The notes under the pieces were generated by a model. That model saw only the letters and a program-made list of their open reading frames with translations. It was not told where the DNA came from and searched no databases. A DNA stretch of 64,000 nucleotides from Pithys albifrons albifrons. Lineage: Eukaryota > Chordata > Aves > Passeriformes > Thamnophilidae. Within the stretch, counting starts at the first letter, position 1. Each line of letters begins with the position of its first letter. Location of the stretch: positions 78,523,749 to 78,587,748 of the forward strand of contig NC_092497.1 of the NCBI RefSeq assembly GCF_047495875.1, in the 5' to 3' direction. The position numbers were made by a program, and so were the translations under genes. This document shows positions 25,443-35,960 of this stretch, in pieces.

Positions 25443-26513
25443 CTAGTTTAAAGCCCTCCTAACCAACCCTGCCAACTTATGGGCTACAGTTCTTTTGCCC
25501 TTCCTAGATAAATGAAGCCCATCTGGTTTGATGAGACTGGGCAACACGGAGTTTGCCCCATGATCAAAATAACCAAAATTTTCACGGTAGCACCATCCCC
25601 TAAGCCACCTATTGGTAAGCTGGGCTTTCCTAAACCTCTCCTCATTCATCCCGGCTAACACAGGAACTGAGGCAATTACTACCTGTTCTCCTGTCCCATG
25701 AAGAGATTGGGTCAGTGCCTTGAAATCTTTTTTAATTACTCTGGTACTCCTTTTATTATCTTCCAACCTGGACAACCAACAGTGGGTAATAGTCTGAGGG
25801 TTGGATAAGCTTAGGAAGTCTTTTGGTAATATCCCTCACCCTGGCCCCGGGAAGGCAGCAAACTTCCCTGTGGGACGGGTCTGGCCAACATAGAGGGCCC
25901 TCACTTCCCCTCGCAAGGGAGTCACCGATTACAACAACCCTTCTCTTTTTCCTCTTACCCGTAGTTGTAACCCATCTAGTAGAGTGGGGGTGACCAGAAG
26001 ACCTTGTAGACAGATCCTCCTCCTGACTGTCCTCCAACAGACTGTCCATGTCCAGGGCCATATACCTGTTTTTAAGGGCACCCTGGCAGGTGAAAGGGGT
26101 CGAGAGGGGGTGTTTTTGCCTCTACGACCAGGCACCTGTTTCCATTCGTCCCCATCCATATGGTCTGTTCTGTCTGCCTGATGGCAGGAGGGGCTGGGCT
26201 TCACCACCTCCTGCTGGGCTTCCTTAGGAGTGGAAAGGGTGTGACTCCACCAGTCAATTTCCCTTTCACTCTCCCTTATGTTTCTGAGCCTATCCACCTC
26301 TTCCTTCAGCTCTGCCACCAGACACAGCAAATCATTCACCTGCTCACATCGTATGCAGGTGCTTCTCATACTGTCCTCTGGTAGTAGGTCCAGGCTCAAA
26401 CAGTCTGTGCAGCCGGAGGCCTGAGTGGCTGCATCCTTTTTAGAGGGTTCTGTCTGCATTGACACCCCTCTACTGGTAACAGGAGCAACAGCTTTCATTT
26501 TTTTGGGAGGCAT
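25443..26513 (-). pseudogene. CR1 ORF1, esterase-type RNA-binding protein, frameshifted
   Basis: ORF1 of CR1 encodes a nucleic-acid-binding chaperone that acts in the retrotransposon RNP. The ATG at 26513 opens with MPPKKMK. A cysteine-containing segment (CTDC...CIRCEQ) and a short coiled-coil-like stretch (LLCLVAELKEEVDRLRN) follow. After a 1-nt loss in an A-run near 26072 the frame changes, and the SGNH-hydrolase Gly-Asp-Ser motif (VVVIGDSLARG) appears. A second frame change near 25760 leads to the C-terminal Asp-x-x-His motif (PDGLHLSRKGK). Known CR1 ORF1 proteins carry this esterase domain. The gene is broken by the two frameshifts. Confidence 0.85.
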
Positions 26514-26548
26514 GACTGCCTTAAGCTGTGGGGAAAGGTAGAAAAGAG

Positions 26549-26575
26549 AAACAAAACAAACAAACAAACAAACAA
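26549..26575 (-). repeat. (CAAA)n run in the CR1 5' UTR
   Basis: A short tetranucleotide repeat (TTTG on the element's coding strand) lies about 40 bp upstream of the ORF1 start codon. It is part of the CR1 leader. Confidence 0.85.
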
Positions 26576-26765
26576 AAAAGCCACAAAAATACCTAGGCTT
26601 ATGGCCTGCCTGTTTGCCCTGCCTGTGCGAACTGCTGTGCCACGCCCCTGTTTGCCCGCTCCTGTTCGCCGCACTCCCTAGAGATGTTTTTAAAGCCTTC
26701 TCACTTTCCTGCTAACGAGCAAGCCACACCCCCAACTCCCCTCTGAGTCACCTGCTGATAGCTGA

Positions 26766-28911
26766 AGGAGCACCAAACAAAGCAAACTATGATGCAAGCA
26801 AAAAACTTGCATAGAAGAAATCAAAAGCTACTAAGAATTGTTAAGGTGTGACTGAAAAGTCACCATGTAAGAGAAGAAAATATGAAAATTGTTGGAGATG
26901 AAGAATTATCATTCACCAAGGTTATAAATACCATTATCACAATAATGATAATGAGCAGAGGTGCAGAAAATATGACTGGCAACTTTGTGTGCCATAAAGA
27001 GCAGACCAAATACCTAGGCTTGGCTCAACATTAAAGGGCAAATATATAATGTAACCTATGTGAGCTTGGAGCTTGCTCTCCGGGAAAAGGGGAGTACTTG
27101 AGCAAAATGATGGGCAGAGACGTTTTATAACAGTTTGTCTGAGTGGACTTTCCCCTATCTAAGCAACATCACTTTTAGGATTCCAAAGGTGGAGGAAGTT
27201 GACTGCTACTTTAGGCCACCCAACTGGTTGTTCTGGTCCCAAAACAGAAGTGCCCAAAGCCAAACAAAAACACATCTATATATTTTCTCCAGTAAGAAAA
27301 CTACTTCTCCCTTAAAAGGAAATAAACAATCAATACTCTACAATTTGTAACTTTTTGCACTGCTTAATGTGATTAGTGAAATTGTTGCTAACTGCAGATG
27401 AAGTGAGGTTAGCAATTGTGGAAAATGAATGCATTATGATTTTTCCTGAGAGAAGGTAGCTACTACATTGAATCTGAAAGAAGTGTCATATTCCATTAAA
27501 GCACAATGTAGTGCAGTGGACTGTCTTATCTTTAAAAATGACAAAAGGAAGTCATGGTGCTATGCCATTTATATTAACCTACATGTAAGTGTATTTGAGA
27601 TGATATAGACCACACTATCTGACTCACAGGCAATATGATTACAGCAATGACTCTTACAGAAAGCTGTGACTGAGAGGTTATTCATGGGAGATTCTCAGCA
27701 CTAAAAGGGGTAAAGTCCTTGCTGCAAGATATGCACTTGAATTTGAAATTAAGGAAGACAAAAAATGTGAACTAAGGTCAGATGTCCTATCTTGAGTGCC
27801 TGATGAGGTATTTTTGTCAGATTTTTTTTTTTTTTGCAATGCATGCTCATAAACTGATGATCACTGCAGTGAAGCTGTTTCCAAGACACCAAGTTGTGTA
27901 ATTTCATCAAGTCTTTTCACAAACTCACCCTAACACAAACTCATTGTGTTTTAGTTTCTGTCCATTGCCATTCCATGAGGACCAAAGGGGCAGAAGGTTC
28001 TACTACTACACTGTCTAATTATAGCCACTTTTGGTGGATTTTTCTGTCAATGATTATTTATTAGCTAGAGAAGCTTCACAGATTATCCAGTCTATAGCAT
28101 AACTTCTGCAGTAGTACATCTGTACACTAACATAGACATAAATGACCTGTTATAACAATACTTTACATGTTTTTGTATACATACTATTTTCTCATGAAAG
28201 CAACAGGAATGAAGTCCTTAGAGTTTATTCACATAGTACATCAGGTTCACTAGTGCTAAATAAACTCTCATCTTTGGTCCAGAAACTCTTGCATCATCAT
28301 CATATCTTAGATATAGGACTTTTCTAAGAAAGTAGAGAAAATCTTGACATAAGTAATGTATATGCTTTGAAAAAAGTACCCCCTTCAGGGGATTTCTGAG
28401 ACTACAGTCTTTAAAATTTTAGACTCCTACTTGCATTTGAACTTCAGTCATGTCAAAGTGTAACAATTGTGAGCAAATACGGAAGCACTTGTGCCACTGT
28501 TTATACATAGAAGAATTCACTGCTAAATGAAATCTCCACTTAAGTTCTAAAATGAAAAAGGAAGTTAACATTTTAAAACCACAAGTATACAAATTGATGA
28601 GATTCTAGATGACAGCTCTTTTAGGAAGAGAATAATTTTATGGAGTTGGATGAGTAGAAAGACGTATGCTAATTACTTTCTATTTTCATTGTCACTAGGG
28701 ATTTAATTGGATTCCGTAGAATAGCACATACTTAGAGGAAATATCTCTGGTACTGTACCCTGCAGAAAATTAAAGGACAAGGTACCAGTCCCTATTCCTG
28801 TGAAAGCAGTTCTGAACCTTGACTTTATTAAATCAAATGGTGTGAGAGAATAGGGTTAGATTTGTATGTATTTACCTGAAAATGAGAAATGTAATATATA
28901 TATTGCATCTA
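26766..28911. other. AT-rich DNA with no recognised gene
   Basis: Nothing was recognised except a poly-T run at about 27820-27835. Confidence 0.5.
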
Positions 28912-29342
28912 GAATCATATAGTAATTTAGGTAGATCTGGTCACACCATCCACCTAACCTGTGCAGAGCAGGACCAATTCACATAATGGGTTTCATGTGG
29001 CTGATATTCATCCAGTAGCTTAAAAGACTGGGAATCCCAGCCTCTGTAGGCAACTCCCTTTGTGGGGTTTAGTATCACCACTGTGAAACATTTCTAATAT
29101 TAAACTGGAATTTCCCTTGGTCCAGCCTCTCTTTCAGCCTCTGTACACCACACAATGAGTCTGGCTATTTTCTGAACATTTCTCAGATCAATAAGCTCTC
29201 TCTCCGGCCCTCTTTCCTTCTGAATTAGGAAGGCCTTCTTTAGTGCCTCACCCTCTCCTTGTACAACATGAAGCCTTCTTCCATTGTTTTCACTAAAATA
29301 AATGAAAAAATGTGGATTAGTATTGTGCAAAGATGAAAGCAA
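28912..29342 (-). repeat. Old CR1 fragment
   Basis: The plus strand begins 'agaatcatatag' (a tail remnant) and continues with diverged reverse-complement CR1 words, including 'gcagagcaggacca', 'gggaatcccagcctctg' and 'tggaatttccc'. It is much older than the neighbouring copy at 29603. The 80-codon open frame here is a remnant or chance. Confidence 0.6.
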
Positions 29343-29602
29343 AAGTAGAACTATAACTAGAAAACTTTAAATACTCCTGAGCACAGTATTTATATGCTCC
29401 TGAAAGGCACTGTAAATAATCTGACAATTTTTAAAAAATGCAAAACTTTTTCAAGGTTTAGCTGAATTCTTTGGACAGATGTTATTGTTGTTGCCTTTTG
29501 AGAGTCAACCTGTCCTCCCCTCTGAAAACAAAGAAGATAGTATGGTATTAATATTTAGCTTTTACATGTGAGTTAATTTTTTCTACTACTCTCATTTAAC
29601 AT

Positions 29603-30369
29603 GATTTGGCCACAACAACCCCCTGCAGTGCTACAGGCTGGGCACAGAGTGGCTGGAGAGCAGCCAGGCAGAAAGGGACCTGGGGGTACTAATTGACAGG
29701 AAGCTCAACATGAGCCAACAGTGTGCCCAGGTGGCCAAGAAGGCCAATGGAATCCTGGCCTGTATCAAAAATAGCGTGGCCAGCAGGACCAGGGAAGTGA
29801 CCCTTCCCCTGTACTCTGCGTTGGTGAGGCCACACCTTGAGTGTTGTGTTCAGTTCTGGGCCCCTCAGTTCAGAAAGGATATTGAGGTGCTGGAGCGGGT
29901 CCAGAGAAGAGCAACAAGGCTGGTGAAGGGACTGGAGCACAAGCCCTATGGGGAGAGGCTGAGGGAGCTGGGGTTGTTCAGCCTGGAGAAGAGGAGGCTC
30001 AGAGGTGACCTCATCACTGTCTATAACTACCTGAAGGGAAGTTCTGGCCAGGTGGGGGCTGGTCTCTTCTCCCAGGCACTCAGCAATAGGACAAGGGGGC
30101 ACGATGGGCTTAAGCTCTGCCAGGGGAAGTTTAAGTTGGATATCAGAAAAAAATTCTTTCCAGAGAGAGTAATCAGGCATTGGAATGGGCTGCCCAGAGA
30201 GGTGGTGGATTCCCCATCCCTAGAGATTTTTAAACACAGATTGGACGTGGCGCTGGGTGCCATGATCTGGTAAATGGACTAGAGTTGGACCAAGGGTTGG
30301 ACTCGATGATCTTGGAGGTCTTTTCCAACCCAATCGATTCTATGATTCTATGATTCTATGATTCTATGA
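29603..30369 (+). mobile_element. 5'-truncated young CR1 LINE
   Basis: This copy starts abruptly in the reverse transcriptase C-terminal part (ccacaacaaccccctgcag) and runs through an open 3' end of ORF2 to a stop near 30273. It then has the short 3' UTR and four ATTCTATG-type tail units (30338-30369). It is nearly identical to the matching part of the full-length CR1 at 22490-23250 but in the opposite orientation. This is the usual 5' truncation of target-primed reverse transcription. Confidence 0.96.
29710..30273 (+). pseudogene. CR1 ORF2 C-terminal fragment
   Basis: The frame is open over 187 codons from [11 protein letters not shown]. It covers the region after the reverse transcriptase catalytic core, with words such as [34 protein letters not shown] and [11 protein letters not shown]. 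Catalytic residues and the endonuclease are absent because of 5' truncation, so it is not a functional gene. Confidence 0.9.
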
Positions 30370-31842
30370 ACATTTCTGAGAAAAATAAAGTGAAAAATAA
30401 AGTTTTATCTGGCACTAGGCTTTTAGCTTTGATTTTTATTTAAATAAACTATCACATTAAATTGATACAGTGCTACAGATTTCTAGAAAAAGACTTTAAG
30501 TCCTTTAAGGGTTTTGCAAGAAAGAAAAGTAACAGTCATAAACAGCAAAGACCATTAACACCACCCCTACACCCCACTCCCCCCCACCCCCAATTAAAAG
30601 AGAAAAACTTTGAGACTTGAATAAGGAAGCCAAGAGATGAAGTGTCAGATTTGCAACAAATAACTTACAATCTAACTTTACAGGGTCACAAATGTGTATG
30701 CTCTTGTCAGCACTGCAAATAGCATCAAGTTTGCTTTAACATGGTTTTGACAGTAATATGTTGCCTGATAAGATCTAAAATGTGCTGATGATTGAAGAGC
30801 AGAACAACTGTTTGGACTGGTCAGCCTCACTAGACTTGTAACATCCTAGATGATGATGGCCCTTCTAAAGTATCATTAAAACTAAGGCAGGGGAGATATG
30901 TAGATTTCATATGCATATACATATTAAGCGTTTTTAAGGGAGAAGAAAAAATAAAATAACTAAATTTAGGACTGTAGTCAGAAGTAAAATGACTGACTGA
31001 TTTAATTCACTGCAACATTAATCAATTGCAACTTTTCAAGTCAAATATAGTAACTGATTAGGTTTAGAACATAATATTATGTGGAATTTTAAAATCCTTT
31101 GTATATAGATACTATACAGGTATTGATTTTCAAAGAAAAGACCAATTACAATGAAAGCAAAAGGTTAAGAAACAATCCCAACAACTTCTACTTTTTGGAA
31201 GATGTACTCCTACACAGTCTGCAAACTTCAATATGTGAGTAAAACTTTTTATGAATGTTGTAACCTTCATTTACCTATGAAAAACAATGATGGATTCTTT
31301 GTAAGCAGAGTTGCACACTGTGGGATTCTGCCACCTATCCTAAATTTTGGATTGCCATTTAGTAATTCAGTGCACTTCTTTTATGCCACTGGGTTGGCCA
31401 ATTAAATGCTAGTGAAATAAAAGACTGCTGACTGAGTACAGAATTTTTTTAATTACAAAGCTTCAGACATACATATTATATCCCTAAATTGTAAGTTCAA
31501 AGGAAAAACTAAAGTTCTGGAAGCCAAGAGACAAATGGGAAATGAGTTAGGAACAGGGGGAAATGATATTACAGGGTACTGCAGAGAAAGTAAATGAAAC
31601 TTACTTTAAGTTAAAAATTAATTTTATAATTCTCATTTAGAAATAGCCACACAAGGAAAGACTCTGCACTAATTAGCATATTTTTGCATTTAATTAACTT
31701 TTCTGCCTATCTGTTTTTCTTTCTATGTTGTCTTTAGGCATTTTATGCTGATAACGATTTTAACAATCTGTATAGAAAATGTTTCCATGCATTGTTTTAA
31801 ATGAGTGAACATGGTCTTAACCTATCAAACTTATAGGGAACA
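30370..31842. other. AT-rich DNA with a C-rich motif
   Basis: No gene or repeat family was recognised. A C-rich run at 30564-30591 is listed separately. Confidence 0.5.
30564..30591 (-). other. Potential G-quadruplex (minus strand)
   Basis: Four C-runs of 4, 4, 7 and 5 bases, separated by loops of 4, 3 and 1 bases, give a strong G4 consensus on the minus strand and an i-motif on the plus strand. It stands out because the flanking DNA is AT-rich. Folding is inferred from the motif alone. Confidence 0.7.
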
Positions 31843-32325
31843 GCTGTGTCCAGTTCTGGGCTTCTCAGTACAGAAAGATAAAGAAATGTTAGAGAGGGTC
31901 CAGTACAGGGCCAAAAAGATTATTAAGGGAATGGAGCCTCTCTCTTAAGACAGACTGTGCTTGCTGAGTTTGTTTGGTCTGAAGAGAAGACTGAGGGGAT
32001 CTCATTAATGCATACAAATATCTCAAAGGCTGATGTCAAGAGGAAGATACAGGACTCTTTTCAGGGCTGCCCAGTGACAGGACTAGATCTAATGACCATA
32101 AATTAAAACACAAGAAGTTTCATCTCAACAAGAGGAAGAACTTCTTCATATGGAGGATTGCAGAGCACTGGAACAGGCTGCCCAGGGAGGCCATGGAGTA
32201 TTCTCTCCGCAAACAATCAGAATCTACCCTGATGAGTTCCTGTGTAACCTGTTTGACAGGGATGTTGGACTGGATTATCTCTAGAGGTCCATTGCAACTC
32301 TAATGATTTTGTGATTCTACAATCT
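31843..32325 (+). repeat. Old CR1 fragment, plus strand
   Basis: Diverged CR1 ORF2 3' part with words 'tgtgtccagttctggg', 'cacaagaagtttcatctcaa', 'gaacaggctgcccaggg' and the 3' UTR 'gttggactggattatctc', ending 'tgtgattctac'. Frames are broken throughout. It belongs to an older subfamily than the copy at 29603. Confidence 0.9.
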
Positions 32326-34232
32326 AAACTTTTCAGAAATGAGTGAAAGTCATGGCACCTTTGGTTTAAGAAATTAAAAGTAAAGTTGATTTTCCTATCC
32401 TTACTCTGAACTGTAAAAACTTTAGTGTGTGTACATAGATGACTATGCACACACTTTATCAGAAATAGATATTTCTAGATGATTTTCTAACGGTATCACT
32501 GTGTGCAGGTTTCTAAATGCTGAGTAACTTGCAGCTTGGGATAACACTTTAAATACTCAGAGATATATGTTCCCAGATTTTTTATCATAAAAATACTGAT
32601 TTTTTTTTGTCTATCTGTTTATTTTTTACTGTATTATTTACTACATGCATATTTTGGGTAGCTTCTCAATGCTGTTTACACCTACAGATTAAAATCCATT
32701 TTTCTATAAATAGATTATCCCTGTTTTCTGGACCAGTGAAACATTAATTAACATATTAGTATTTTTCCATTTCTTAAAATCTAATAATACCTTCTTCCTC
32801 AGTACAATTTTAATTTCCTACATTAAAAAGGTAATTTGACAAGTTTCAAAAAATGTTTCATGTTTCAGAATTTCTTTCCCCCACACTTTTTTATCACAAT
32901 ATTAATAAGAAGTTAGACAATACCTTACTAAAGAAAATGATGTAATATTTTATTTTTTTTTCTCAGATGGAAATCATTAATCCACTGCAGATATTCCATT
33001 AACTGTGTCTTTAAGCTGTTAAAGGATGGAAGGAAGGTTATCTGCTTCCTTATTCTGTCAGACATGAAGATTTCTGAACTTTTCATTGACATATTTTTTC
33101 TTCTTTTTCTTTTTTCTTTTTTTTTTTTTTTTGAGAGGGGAGGTTTATTTTGGGGGGTTTGGTGTTGTTTTTATTTGGAGAGGGGTGTTTTGGTTTGGTT
33201 TTTTTTGGTTTGTTGGGATTTTTTTGTTTTGTTTTCCTGTGTGAAATGCTGCCTGATGTCTGTTTCCAAGTCTGTTTACCAGAAAACTAGATCCCCTGCC
33301 TTTTGTATTTTATCTCTTTTCCTTAATAGTTATGTTCTCTCTTTTTTCTTACTTAAATATATATTTAAATTCCATGAATGACTGAAATTCCCCATATATT
33401 TCCAGTGGGACAGTTATCGTCTTGTTCCTGATGACTCATTTCCTGTCTTATCAACTCATGAAGACATAGAAGTTTACTGACATATCCTACAGCATTTTAG
33501 GACACTTCTATTATCCTTCATTTCAGCTGCTGTTGTAAATTTCTTTTAAGCCTGCAGTAAATAAAGTGTAAAGCTTTACTTTTAAACATGAATATTGATA
33601 TGGAGGATTTTTTGTTTGTGTGAGACCGGTTCTCAAAACAGGATCAATGAATTTGAGCATAACATGGGTAAAAAGAAGACACAAAATAGACTAAGCTTAA
33701 TTTAGAAAAATGATTGCTTGTCTAACTATTTAGTTTTAAAATCAATTTCTCTCACTCTCTATTTTTTGTCTAGTTCCTGAAGGATTGGGGAAGTTAAAGC
33801 TCAGAGGTTTAACATTTAATTGTAATAAAAAGTCTGATAAATTAGAATGAAAAGGACAGAGAGAGAAGATAAAAATAAACCTGACAAAAGAGGTCTGGCA
33901 ACAATAGTAGGAATAAATCTCTATTGGAGTCAAGTAATATGTTTCCAGTACTGACTCTCATTTAAAAATAAGGAAATAATGAGGATTTAGCAAGAGCAAT
34001 AAATTTCAGCAAGAATGCCTATTTTACAAAGAAACTGTAAACCATTAAAATTGAAAGATAATTTGTACAGGGAGATAATGTGTGACATGAGGTATATGAC
34101 TACTTCATTCATGTAAACAGGAAATTTCACTATCAGAAGAAAACTAAACTTGAAACAAAAATAAGGAATTAATTATAAACCACTAAGTTTGAGTCAAGGG
34201 AGAATATCAGAGGAGAGTGTAGTTTTTACTAT
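32326..34232. other. AT-rich DNA with a T/G-rich tract
   Basis: No gene was recognised. At about 33090-33240 a long T-run is followed by T-rich DNA with scattered G-runs, which makes an open frame of Phe, Leu and Trp codons. This is low-complexity sequence, not a protein. Confidence 0.5.
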
Positions 34233-34237
34233 GGCCC

Positions 34238-34884
34238 TCTTCTGGTTCAGCAAGTGGGACCAGTTATCACTGTGTGTGGGTGATCAAAGCTGTGTATTCT
34301 ACCCCCTCTATTCATTTCCCAAGGACAATGGACCATTAGCAGCAGCTGCCCAGGGAGTCATTAGCACCATCACACCCAGCCTGAGGGGGTGTGGCTGCTA
34401 ATGGGCCATCAACAGTTCAGGGATACCCCATGACTCCAGAGTTAATCACCCATTGTGAGTCCCCGCCCTGGGGGAGGGACTGGGTGCTCCCTGAGGGTAC
34501 ATAAGTGGTGGATAAGACCTCAGGAACCATTTGTTGGATCCAGAGGAGCAGCAGGACCTCAACAGGAGGAGACTGCCACTCTTGACTAGACTACGACTGC
34601 CACTCTCTACCGGACTGCAGCCATCACCTGCACCAACAGGTTTCTCACTTCCTTTTGCTTTGGACTTGGGGGAACCACGCGGGTCTCAGCACAAGGGCAA
34701 ACAAACCCCTTTGGGTTTGTGCCCCAGGACACTGGGTTATACTGCTGGGTTTTGTGAGTTGAAAGCAATTTCTCTTTGTGTCAGTGTATTTATGGTAATA
34801 TCTTTCATTAAATTGTAACTCTGACTTATAATCTCTCTTGTGTTGGGTCCATTTCTCCTGCTGGTCTATCTTTAAGCCAGCACA
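34238..34884 (+). mobile_element. Solo LTR, family A, diverged copy
   Basis: It aligns along its length with the family-A LTR at 51460, with shared words 'gtgatcaaagctgtgtatt', 'agcagcagctgcccaggga' and 'ctgacttataatctctc', and ends CAGCACA. Its start appears mutated (TCTTCTGG instead of TG). Flanking pentamers GGCCC (34233-34237) and GGTCC (34885-34889) differ at one base, consistent with an aged duplication. It also carries a small internal duplication in the 'actgccactct' region at 34571-34605. Confidence 0.87.
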
Positions 34885-34889
34885 GGTCC

Positions 34890-35449
34890 TCATTTTGGTT
34901 AGATTACATTTAGGTAAATATATTTATAGTCTTCATTGTGTTTTGACCATAATATGAATGTTGAAGTTCATTTACTTTTCATAAAACTAGACTTATAAAA
35001 ATATTTGCAGTCCATTTTGAACTGGTTCTTATCCCACTCAGATGCTTCATTTTTAAACTATATTATACTTTGATATAATATATTAATAATTTCATTACAT
35101 TTAAGTTCATGATGAGAATATAGGCTTCTGAAGTTGTATCTTATTCCTCTCCTTCTGGATTTTTAGGCTTAAAATTGTGATCTGAAACATTATTTAAAAT
35201 TATATTTAATTTTTTTGTTGATTTTCAAGGTTTTGAATCAGACCTTCTGCGTCAGATGAGTTACATTTCAATGTACAACAACAGCATTTCATATCCATAT
35301 GCATGTCAGGTCTACAAAGGTGCTAGTAAACTTCATAAAGAAAGTCCGCCATCAGCATAAAAACATTTGCAGAATGGTGCCCAAAACCTCCTGGTTTTGT
35401 AATGACACCTAAAACAGTGAATTAGTCTCATTAGTTATTTTCAGATTTT
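34890..35449. other. AT-rich DNA with no recognised gene
   Basis: Nothing was recognised in this interval. Confidence 0.5.
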
Positions 35450-35960
35450 TAAAGGTTCAAAAAAAGAAAAGGGGAGAGGGGAGGAGGGGTCCTTCAGGGA
35501 ATTTTTTTGGGAGTTGAAGTGCCAGGACTGAGAACAGAGGAGTGTTTGATGACTCCAGATTCCAACTTAATGGTGGGACAGAGGTGAGAAATGGACCCCT
35601 AGCTCCTGGGTGCTGCTTCACTTTATTATGGGCAGGTGCAGAACTACAAGCCACCGTTTGCTGGGCTGGTGAGAGGTCCTTCTGGGTCTGCTTTTTCCCT
35701 TCTCCTCTCCATCTCTGGGCACCCTGAGCTTCAGAGAGAGAGGGGGGAGAGAGAGTCACAGCTGCTTTGGGGACTGACTGTGACTGCAAGGACATTTCTG
35801 GGAGCTACCACCACCCCTCAGCTTCCAGCATTTTCTTCTTTGAACAAAGGACAAAGAGAGGGTGCTCTTCCCCAAGGAAAAGGCTCCATCCTGCTCCCAC
35901 ATGAGTCATATTGCCTCTTGCCTCTGCCTTGCTGGGAAAAGACTGAAGTACTAAGTACTA
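35450..35960. other. GC-rich block, possibly LTR-derived
   Basis: The block has a purine-rich start (about 35461-35490), a GC-rich middle with a ttctgggtctgctttttccc-like tract, and a (ga)n-rich patch at 35733-35752. Its composition resembles the U3 part of LTR C and LTR F, but no termini or duplications were found. Overlapping open frames on both strands reflect composition. Origin unresolved. Confidence 0.35.

Larger units (their letters stand above)
22490..26765 (-). mobile_element. Near full-length CR1 LINE
   Basis: This non-LTR retrotransposon of about 4.3 kb, close to full CR1 length, lies on the minus strand. In element order it has a GC-rich 5' UTR (26514 to about 26765) with a TTTG-repeat run, ORF1 (26513-25443), ORF2 with endonuclease and reverse transcriptase (25425-22583), a very short 3' UTR, and the ATTCTATG-type tail at 22490-22518. 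No target-site duplication is visible, as usual for CR1. The 5' boundary is approximate. Few disabling mutations suggest a recent insertion. Confidence 0.95.

Noticed and set aside
33064..33381. 105-codon frame rich in Phe and Trp
   Set aside because: Product of a T/G-rich low-complexity tract.
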